Source of the DNA: CAZOZK01 sp964584245
GTDB lineage: Bacteria > Patescibacteriota > Microgenomatia > UBA1400 > PJMF01
NCBI GenBank assembly: GCA_964584245.1
Contig: CAZOZK010000035.1
Coordinates: 1-10,206, forward strand
Length of the DNA stretch: 10,206 nucleotides
Reading direction: 5' to 3'
The position numbers were made by a program, and so were the translations under genes. Positions within the stretch are counted from its first letter, which is position 1, and every line of letters starts with the position of its first letter. The notes under the pieces were generated by a model. It ran no database searches. It was not told the origin of the DNA and saw only the letters and a list, made by a program, of their open reading frames with translations. Positions 1 to 5,986 of this stretch are shown here, piece by piece.

Positions 1-1854
1 GCAGAGACTCCTTCAAAAGATCAAACAAAATCCACTTTTATTGATTCGTATCCCATGTTGCTCAAACTCAAGCGCACGATCGTAGCTACTCAACTTGAAG
101 TATATTCGTATTTTTTGCCATCGGCATTTTTCTATGAATCATCAAATTTAGTTGATATAGCAAGCAATTTAGAGATTTTACAAACAGAAATTACTACTTT
201 AACGGTTCAACAACAAAATCAAGTTTTGGCTGCGCTTGGTTCGGCTGCGGTTGTCAAAAATCCCAACGCTCTCAAGAAAACCGACCAATCAAATGAACCA
301 GATCAGGTTTTAACACAAACCACCTATGAGCGCGTGTCCAGATTATCCGCCCAACTTGAAGAATTACTCGAAAAAGAACAAAACTCAGCACAAAAAGAAG
401 TCCTCAAAGCATTTTCGACAGCAATTTCAAAACAACGCACCGCTCTGTTAATGTACCAACAGTTTGAGCCGCTACTCCCTATTCTACTTGGCCAAGAGGG
501 CAAGCGAACCTACGCAGTTGTGTTCCAAAATGAGCAAGAACTAAGGGCGACAGGTGGTTTTATTCAAGCGGTGGCAATTCTTACCTTTGATAGTGGCACG
601 TTGATAGATTCTCAGGTTTTTAGCTCGTATCAACTCGATAATCAATTAGCAGCAATTGTGGAGCCTCCTGCAGATCTCAAAGCTATGCTTGGCGAAGATA
701 GACTCTATCTGCGTGACGGAAACTGGAATCCAGATTTTCCTACAACTGCGACTCAATTAACCTGGTTTATTGATCAAACCCTCGCTAAAAAAGTTGATGG
801 GGTTATTGCAATCAACATTCACTCGCTTCAAGATGTTTTGGCTAGTATTGGCCCAGTTTCTCTACCTCAATACAACGAAATTATTACCGACAAAAATATT
901 TTTGAGCGTATGGAGTTTCATTCTGAAGTTACTCTGGTTGAGACAAGCGAATCAAATGAGTATGCGGTTGTCTTATTGCGCGCATTGCTGCAAAAAATCA
1001 CCAATTTACCTCAAGATTCGGTGGCCAATTTGCTTGCTGGTCTGCGCACTTCCCTCTTTGAAAAACAACTCCTCGTCCACTTTAATAAAAAATCAGAATC
1101 TGATATTGTCACTGGTCTTGGCTGGAATGGCGCTATGCTCTCCCCGACTTGTCCAACTCAACTGAGTGTTGCGCCGTGTTTAGTTGATTCACTTGCTGTG
1201 GTTGATAGCAATGTTGGCGTCAATAAAGCCAATTCTCACATCAAGCGTCAAGATAGACATACAGTGCTTTTGGGCACTGAAGCTGCTCACCACAGCCATA
1301 GTATCTCATTGCAGAATACTGCTCAATCAAATGCATGGCCAAAAGGCTCCTATCAGTCGTATTTACGGTTTTATATTCCTATTACCTCCACTTTAAAAGG
1401 AGTGCAGATAAACGGTCAAAAAATCAACGATAGCGAGCTCATCCAAGAAAATGTGCAGGGTGCTGGTGTTTTGGGATCCGGCAATGGTGGATCCACTTAC
1501 AAAATAATTGGGATTCGAACTACTACCCCTATCAAGAGCGAGACCAAAATTGACTTTGAGTATTTTACACCTCTACTCCCTGATCAAATTGCCGTAACCA
1601 CTGCTTCAATTGACTCAACTACAGGTACCAAAACTGCCTCTTCACAAACCCAATCAAAAGAGGTAAGTTATGTTTTATACGTTCAGAAGCAACCTGGAAC
1701 TGATAGCCCGCTCACAGCCATTTCATTGAGCTATCCCCCCTCTTTAACTCCCATGGTTATTGCTCCACAAGCTGAAACTGATCTGGACAGTATTACCTAC
1801 ACTAACTTAGGACCAGAACACATTTTTGTAGGGGCACTGTTCAAGAAAAAATAG
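1..1854 (+). CDS. DUF4012 domain-containing protein, 5' end missing
   Basis: The reading frame is already open at base 1 and has no stop before the first ATG at 55, so the gene probably starts upstream and 617 residues of its C-terminal part are seen. The core matches DUF4012: YAVVFQNEQELRATGGFIQ about 175-193 residues into the visible part, then a PPADLKAML and LRDGNWNPDFP stretch and a KKVDGVIAINIHSLQDVL segment. Members usually have an N-terminal membrane helix followed by helical or coiled-coil sequence and an extracellular domain. No membrane helix is visible here, which agrees with the missing N-terminus. The first 150 residues are Gln/Glu/Leu-rich and look helical. The C-terminal third is Ser/Thr-rich and beta-like, as in a surface protein. 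The biochemical function of DUF4012 is unknown; a cell-envelope role is inferred. It ends with TAG and is followed by a 295-bp gap. Family call is confident, start is not. Confidence 0.85.
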   Translation, partial: AETPSKDQTKSTFIDSYPMLLKLKRTIVATQLEVYSYFLPSAFFYESSNLVDIASNLEILQTEITTLTVQQQNQVLAALGSAAVVKNPNALKKTDQSNEPDQVLTQTTYERVSRLSAQLEELLEKEQNSAQKEVLKAFSTAISKQRTALLMYQQFEPLLPILLGQEGKRTYAVVFQNEQELRATGGFIQAVAILTFDSGTLIDSQVFSSYQLDNQLAAIVEPPADLKAMLGEDRLYLRDGNWNPDFPTTATQLTWFIDQTLAKKVDGVIAINIHSLQDVLASIGPVSLPQYNEIITDKNIFERMEFHSEVTLVETSESNEYAVVLLRALLQKITNLPQDSVANLLAGLRTSLFEKQLLVHFNKKSESDIVTGLGWNGAMLSPTCPTQLSVAPCLVDSLAVVDSNVGVNKANSHIKRQDRHTVLLGTEAAHHSHSISLQNTAQSNAWPKGSYQSYLRFYIPITSTLKGVQINGQKINDSELIQENVQGAGVLGSGNGGSTYKIIGIRTTTPIKSETKIDFEYFTPLLPDQIAVTTASIDSTTGTKTASSQTQSKEVSYVLYVQKQPGTDSPLTAISLSYPPSLTPMVIAPQAETDLDSITYTNLGPEHIFVGALFKKK

Positions 1855-1871
1855 ATGAATGTATATCAATT

Positions 1872-1895
1872 CGGATAAAAAGAACCTTATATCCG
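1872..1895 (+). terminator. weak hairpin after the DUF4012 gene
   Basis: CGGATA (1872-1877) pairs with TATCCG (1890-1895) across a 12-base loop, 17 bases after the TAG stop. No clean U-tract follows, so intrinsic termination is doubtful. A second small stem, CGGGA/TCCCG with a 5-base loop, lies at 1918-1932, also without a T-run. Either could simply stabilise the 3' end of the mRNA. The rest of 1855-1987 holds no gene that I can support: short frames on both strands end within about 30 codons, and nothing resembles a tRNA. Confidence 0.25.
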
Positions 1896-1987
1896 TCTAA
1901 TTATCCCATTCCAAATTCGGGAATTTCTCCCGGGTCAGCGCGTGCTGCTGTTGTGTAGACCCCTCGAGGAAATTTTAAATTTAATTT

Positions 1988-2015
1988 TTGTCATGTGAAA
2001 GATTGTATCTATACT
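1988..2015 (+). promoter_or_regulatory. sigma70-like promoter upstream of the L25 gene
   Basis: TTGTCA (1988-1993, five of six to the -35 consensus) and TATACT (2010-2015, five of six to the -10 consensus) are separated by 16 bases. An almost pure A/T stretch at about 1970-1987 precedes them and could act as an UP element. Transcription would start near 2022 and give a leader of about 128 bases before the L25 start at 2150. The leader holds the hairpin at 2061-2086. This is the best promoter match noticed in the window, but it is judged by eye only. Confidence 0.5.
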
Positions 2016-2060
2016 CATGCCATTTTAGCCTGGAGACTTGACCTTCTTATAAGTTTTCAC

Positions 2061-2086
2061 GCCGAGATTTTTAAAGATTTCACGGC
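2061..2086 (+). other. possible leader hairpin before the L25 gene
   Basis: GCCG (2061-2064) pairs with CGGC (2083-2086). An inner GA/TC pairing continues after one A-A mismatch, and an outer ATAA (2049-2052)/TTAT (2087-2090) pairing is possible with a bulge on the left. A T-rich stretch (GGTTTTATTG, 2091-2100) follows. If transcribed from the promoter at 1988-2015, this could be an attenuator-like element or a structured leader controlling the ribosomal protein gene, or just a short RNA. It does not match any leader family that I recognise. Confidence 0.25.
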
Positions 2087-2132
2087 TTATGGTTTTATTG
2101 ATGTAACTCTCATGATTCAACTCAAAATAATG

Positions 2133-2141
2133 TGGTATAAT
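2133..2141 (+). promoter_or_regulatory. extended -10 box next to the L25 start
   Basis: TGG followed by a perfect TATAAT (2136-2141) forms an extended -10 element. The -35 position (about 2113-2118) has only a weak match, which extended -10 promoters tolerate. The ATG is at 2150, just eight bases after the box, so transcription would start at or within one or two bases of the start codon and give a leaderless mRNA. No Shine-Dalgarno sequence is present between the box and the ATG (TTTCCACCT). Confidence 0.6.
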
Positions 2142-2149
2142 TTCCACCT

Positions 2150-2827
2150 ATGACACAAGATAAACATATTTTCTCAGCATCAACACGAACATTGCTTGGC
2201 AAAAAAACCAAGCAATTACGACGAAATGGCCAGATTATTGGCAGTGTTTCTATCGCAAACAAGCCATCTTTACACATCGAGGCTTCATACAAAGATTTCA
2301 CAACTTTAATTGAAAAAGCAGGGGAGAGCGGACTTTTTTACTTGTCAGTCGATGGTGGTAAACAACAACTTCCTGTACTTATTGATGATTTACAACTTGA
2401 TCCAATCACCGAAGAAATTTTGCACGTTACCTTCCGACAAGTCAGTTTGACTCAAAAAGTGGAAGCAGAAATCCCAGTTGTATTTATTGGGGAAATAACT
2501 GCAAAAGAAGCTGTTTTGGTCACTGTTAAAGACACAGTCGAAATAGAAGCACTTCCAACCGATTTACCAGAGAATTTCGAAGTCGATTTGAGTGTTTTGG
2601 CCGAGATTGGTCAAAGTATCACTTTAGCAGACCTCAAGTTTGACGCATCCAAGATTCAATTAGTTCTTGCTGAAGATCAAGAAGCTGCAGACGTAACATT
2701 AGTTGTTCTCCAAGGCCAACAAGTCGAGGAAGAAGTCACAGATGAAGTCCCAGCTGAGCCAGAAATCTTGACTGCAAGTGACAAGACTGAAGAAGGTGAA
2801 GCTGCTGCTGAACCTGCTAAAGAATAA
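2150..2827 (+). CDS. rplY: Large-subunit ribosomal protein L25, CTC/TL5 type
   Basis: A protein of 225 residues that binds 5S rRNA in the 50S central protuberance. Residues 1-97 are the L25 domain: TRTLLGKKTKQLRRNG at 12-27 is the conserved basic start, and VLIDDLQLDPITEEILHV at 76-93 is the conserved end. Residues 98-187 are the C-terminal TL5/CTC beta domain, recognised by ALPTDLPENFEVDLSVL (134-150) and IGQSITLADL (153-162). Residues 190-225 form an acidic Glu/Ala tail typical of long CTC proteins. The usual segment after the basic motif, which commonly contains a PAVxYG-like turn, reads IIGSVSIANKPS here and is therefore divergent. ATG 2150 is chosen because the L25 domain begins right after it and the TATAAT box lies eight bases upstream. 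The gene stands alone and converges with the minus-strand block. The role in translation is confident; the family also includes general stress proteins. Confidence 0.93.
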   Translation: MTQDKHIFSASTRTLLGKKTKQLRRNGQIIGSVSIANKPSLHIEASYKDFTTLIEKAGESGLFYLSVDGGKQQLPVLIDDLQLDPITEEILHVTFRQVSLTQKVEAEIPVVFIGEITAKEAVLVTVKDTVEIEALPTDLPENFEVDLSVLAEIGQSITLADLKFDASKIQLVLAEDQEAADVTLVVLQGQQVEEEVTDEVPAEPEILTASDKTEEGEAAAEPAKE

Positions 2828-2855
2828 TATTTCACATTTGAGATTTTATTGATTT

Positions 2856-2885
2856 AATCGAGAAATTCTTCGATTTGCTTTTTAG
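2856..2885 (+). terminator. possible terminator after the L25 gene
   Basis: AATCGA (2856-2861) pairs with TCGATT (2870-2875) around an 8-base loop, followed by TGCTTTTTAG with a run of five T. It begins 29 bases after the TAA stop and lies between convergent genes. The stem is short and A/T-rich, so termination would be weak. The rest of 2828-2971 shows no gene; a GAGC/GCTC mini-stem near 2920-2933 has no T-run on the minus-strand side. Confidence 0.35.
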
Positions 2886-2971
2886 TGATTTCCTTGAGTT
2901 GGGGAATAGAGGATAGATGAGCTTTGCTGCTCGATAAAAACCAGAGAAATAAATCAAAAAATCAGGGAAAA

Positions 2972-3472
2972 TTATTTATTTTTTGCCAATTCTACGAGTG
3001 ATTGAGCGGCCTCAAATTGACCAGACCAACTAGCCAAGACAGCGGCGTTGTAGAGTAATTGCGGGCTTACAGGCTGTGTAGTGAGCCATTCTTTGTAGTC
3101 ATTGTAGAGGAGTGGAAACTCATCGTGACCGATGCTGTTTTCTGAAATTGTCACAACATTTTCTTGACTAAAATCGAGTAGAGTAGCCTGGATTTCTGCT
3201 TTTTGGTCAAAACGCGCTTTTCTCTTGGCAATTGTTTCTTCTTGCTCGTTTTTATAGTCTGGAGTGTTTATCGTGTAGATATATGAACTGGTACCAATGA
3301 AAATGAGTGTGGATACAAAAGTGACCGAAATCATAAGTAGGGGATAGAGTGGACTCTTTTTGAGAATTTTCTCAAGAGAATCTTCAAAAAAAGACCAAAA
3401 AACCCGCACTAAGAACGGGAATAGCAACAAAAGCAGCTGAAATTTAAGAATCACGAGCCGAACCTGAAGCAT
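2972..3472 (-). CDS. hypothetical two-helix membrane protein downstream of valS
   Basis: A protein of 166 residues with no family that I recognise. Two hydrophobic segments are visible, at about 6-28 (ILKFQLLLLLFPFLVRVFW) and 44-67 (PLLMISVTFVSTLIFIG), joined by a short basic-acidic loop (DSLEKILKKS). Residues 70-100 are charged and helical. The end, about 136-165 (SPQLLYNAAVLASWSGQFEAA), has the spacing of small residues seen in a TPR helix pair, but one repeat is too little to call the family. The ATG lies four bases after the valS stop, so it is almost certainly cotranscribed and possibly translationally coupled. A GAGGT at 3484-3488 inside the end of valS could serve as ribosome binding site. 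By inference the N-terminal part sits in the membrane and the helical tail faces one side; its orientation is not clear. Confidence 0.7.
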   Translation of the reverse strand: MLQVRLVILKFQLLLLLFPFLVRVFWSFFEDSLEKILKKSPLYPLLMISVTFVSTLIFIGTSSYIYTINTPDYKNEQEETIAKRKARFDQKAEIQATLLDFSQENVVTISENSIGHDEFPLLYNDYKEWLTTQPVSPQLLYNAAVLASWSGQFEAAQSLVELAKNK

Positions 3473-3476
3473 TTTT

Positions 3477-5966
3477 TTATTGTACCTCAGAAGTTGGCCA
3501 AGGAGTGAGCATCAAAATTGAGTTTGTTGATTTTTTGGATGATTCTTTGTTCTCAGTATCACTTGCGTGTAGTTCTTGCCAAACAGTTTCCGTCACAAAT
3601 GGCATAAATGGATGCAACAACTTGAGGAAAGTCAGCAATCCTGCGTGCAACGTATCGTAGTGGAGAAGCCCTTGTTTTGTCTGTTCAATACATTCATCAC
3701 AGAACCAATGCCAAAAATCGGAATGGAGAGTTTCCGCAGCCAGACCAAAACGGAATTCCTCGAGATGTTTGGTGATTTGCGTGACTGTTTCCGCGAGTCT
3801 TTGTTCAAAGGTGGCGACTGCAACATCAATTTCAGCCTGAGTTGGCTTGGCTTTTGGCTCCTGATCTTGCTTTTGATCTGGAGATTGAGGATATTCCGGC
3901 CCAGTTTTGAGCAACATAATAAAACGAGTGGCGTTCCAAATCTTATTGGTAAAATTTCTCATTGCTTTAAAATCAGCCTCACCAATCGATTTATCTTGGC
4001 CAGCGCTGGAACGAATCACGAGCGCCATGCGCAGCGCATCAGCCCCATATTGATCGATGATCTTGAGGGGATTGATCACATTTCCTTTGCTTTTACTCAT
4101 CTTTTTGCCTTGTTGATCGCGCACCAAACCATGCAAATATACGTTATTAAACGGTAATTTGCCGGTCACAAACGTGCCAACGAGCAGCATTCTCATGACC
4201 CAAAATGGCAAGATGTCGTAGCCAGTTTCCATGACTTGGGTTGGGTAAAAACGGTTGAAATCGCTTTGAGCATCGTGTGTTTTTTGATTTTGCGCATCCA
4301 GACTCTTGAGTGTCGCAAACGGCCACTGTGCGGAGCTAAACCAGGTGTCGAATGTGTCAGTTTCTTGAATAAAATTCTCTCCAGGGCTGGTTTTACTCAC
4401 CACATACTCGGCTTCTTTTGGAGCCATGAGGGTTTGAATGCCTTTTGTAATGAGTTCCAGCGAATATCCTTGAGAAAGGAGGTCGGAAATAGTGCCACTT
4501 ATTGGCTTTTTGCGTGGGGTTTCTTCTGGAGATGCCTCGCTGGTTTGTTGATTGGCTTGTTGAGCTGCACCATTATCCGAAGTATCAATAAACGTAATCT
4601 GCAAATTAGGATTTTTTGTCACGTCGTACCAGACAGGAATACGAATTCCCCACACGATCTGTCTTGAGATATTCCAGTCGCGCAAAGTATCCAGCCAATG
4701 GGCCAAAATTTTGTCGTGACCAGCGCCGTGGACGCGAAGTTCTTTAGTTTCTAGGGCCTTTTGAATTGGTTCAATCAGCGGTTCTACCTTCACAAAAAAC
4801 TGGGCGAGTGGCAGCGGCTCGATTGGCTGTCCGGTTTTATAGTCAGTAGAAACTCTGTTCATGTAAGCGGTATCAATCTTTTCGATAGCATTTTTTGCGG
4901 TCAGGATTTCAACTACTTGTTCTCGAGCAACTTTGACTTTTAGGCCCGCAAACTCACCACCATTTGCGCTGATGCGACCTTCTGTAGTAATTGCCTCAAC
5001 AATTGGCAAGTTATGACGCTTGGCAACCTCAAAATCGGCGTGGTCGTGGGCTGGTGTCAACTTCACAATACCCGTGCCAAACTCAGGATCTACGAATGAA
5101 TCCGCAATAATAGTCATGGGTTTATCCGTGAGGGGATTTTTAACTTGTTTGCCAATGAGGTGTTTTGTTTTTGGATTGTCTGGATGAACTGCCAAATGCG
5201 TATCCGCAAAAATAGGTTCTGGGCGGGTAGTGGCAACAACGAGGTAATTTTTAGGATCATCTGGGTTGTTCTGTATGGCATCTATTGGCGCATCCACAAA
5301 ATAATAGCGAACATAATAGAGTGGCGAGTTGCGCTCCTCGTAGGCAATTTCTAGTTCCGAGTAACTGGTTCCCGCGGATGGGCTGTAGTTTACGAGTTTG
5401 AGGTCGCGGTAGATCAGGCCCTTGTCGTGTAGAGCAATAAAGGTGGAGAGGACTTCGTCAACATAATTTGGGTCGAGCATGAAGCGGAAGCGTGACCAGT
5501 CCGCACTCGCACCAATTTTTTTCATTTGATTCACCGCTACATCAGAATTTTCTTGTACGTACTCCCAAATCATTTGGTAGAGTGTTTGGCGGTCAAAATC
5601 AAACCGAGATTTACCCAGCTTTTTGAGTTTCTTTTCAAACACAAATTGGGTTTCAATGCCGGCGTGGTCGGTGCCAGGAATCCACACAGTGTCGTCGCCT
5701 AGCATGCGGTGGTACCGAATCATAATATCTTCTAGGGCGATAAATGTAGCGTGGCCAATGTGCAACGGATCATTTGCATTTGGAGGAGGCATCATGATAC
5801 AAAATGACTTTTTGCTTGATATATCAATCTTTTTTGTGCTTTTGGCTTGGTTTTTGGTCTGGGATTGGGGTTGCAATACAGCGGTATCGGGGTTGAATCC
5901 ACCAACCGATTGCCAGAGATCGTAGCGATCATTTTCGTGTTGAGCTGCGTTGTATTGTTTGTCCAT
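3477..5966 (-). CDS. valS: Valyl-tRNA synthetase, lacking the C-terminal arm
   Basis: Class I synthetase that charges tRNA-Val with valine in the cytosol. With ATG at 5966 it has 829 residues. Seen in order: N-terminal RYDLWQSVGGF (14-24), HIGH motif in PPPNANDPLHIGHA (HIGH at 69-72), WIPGTDHAGIETQ, the CP1 editing domain with TTRPE from 246 and TPAHDHADF with D308, ISRQ (433-436) with VWGIRIPVW, DTWFSSAQWPF, and KMSKS at 622-626, followed by an anticodon-binding helical domain ending near HPFMPFVTETVWQEL (785-799). The protein stops about 30 residues later, where most bacterial ValRS continue for over 100 residues into a linker and coiled-coil tRNA arm. A Gln/Glu/Pro-rich stretch (about 462-490) replaces the region where many relatives have Zn-type cysteines. 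A GTG at 6017 would extend it by 17 residues but overlaps the VanW gene; ATG 5966 leaves a 20-bp gap and is preferred. Neither start has a clear Shine-Dalgarno sequence. Confidence 0.95.
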   Translation of the reverse strand: MDKQYNAAQHENDRYDLWQSVGGFNPDTAVLQPQSQTKNQAKSTKKIDISSKKSFCIMMPPPNANDPLHIGHATFIALEDIMIRYHRMLGDDTVWIPGTDHAGIETQFVFEKKLKKLGKSRFDFDRQTLYQMIWEYVQENSDVAVNQMKKIGASADWSRFRFMLDPNYVDEVLSTFIALHDKGLIYRDLKLVNYSPSAGTSYSELEIAYEERNSPLYYVRYYFVDAPIDAIQNNPDDPKNYLVVATTRPEPIFADTHLAVHPDNPKTKHLIGKQVKNPLTDKPMTIIADSFVDPEFGTGIVKLTPAHDHADFEVAKRHNLPIVEAITTEGRISANGGEFAGLKVKVAREQVVEILTAKNAIEKIDTAYMNRVSTDYKTGQPIEPLPLAQFFVKVEPLIEPIQKALETKELRVHGAGHDKILAHWLDTLRDWNISRQIVWGIRIPVWYDVTKNPNLQITFIDTSDNGAAQQANQQTSEASPEETPRKKPISGTISDLLSQGYSLELITKGIQTLMAPKEAEYVVSKTSPGENFIQETDTFDTWFSSAQWPFATLKSLDAQNQKTHDAQSDFNRFYPTQVMETGYDILPFWVMRMLLVGTFVTGKLPFNNVYLHGLVRDQQGKKMSKSKGNVINPLKIIDQYGADALRMALVIRSSAGQDKSIGEADFKAMRNFTNKIWNATRFIMLLKTGPEYPQSPDQKQDQEPKAKPTQAEIDVAVATFEQRLAETVTQITKHLEEFRFGLAAETLHSDFWHWFCDECIEQTKQGLLHYDTLHAGLLTFLKLLHPFMPFVTETVWQELHASDTENKESSKKSTNSILMLTPWPTSEVQ
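3484..3488 (-). promoter_or_regulatory. possible ribosome binding site for the small membrane protein
   Basis: On the minus strand GAGGT lies within the last codons of valS, 11 bases before the ATG at 3472. It is the only Shine-Dalgarno-like match noticed directly upstream of a start in this window. The spacing is longer than usual, so coupling to valS termination may matter more. Confidence 0.3.
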
Positions 5967-5986
5967 AGATTTAGACGGCAGGTTAC

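Noticed and set aside
770..1396. Overlapping plus-strand frames inside the DUF4012 gene
   Set aside because: They are out-of-frame readings of a clear conserved gene with no start signal or recognisable product.
1474..1496. Repeated GGATCC words in the DUF4012 gene
   Set aside because: Two copies encode a Gly/Ser-rich loop (GSGNGGS) and do not extend into a longer repeat.
1855..2149. Possible tRNA or small gene in the gap before L25
   Set aside because: No cloverleaf with a T-loop GTTCGAATC-like motif was found, and frames on both strands end within about 30 codons.
3576..4157. Plus-strand frame of 193 codons opposite valS
   Set aside because: It lies antisense to the anticodon-binding and KMSKS part of ValRS, has no family features, and is explained as a shadow of the real gene. 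The same applies to frames at 4236-4667 and 5623-5925.
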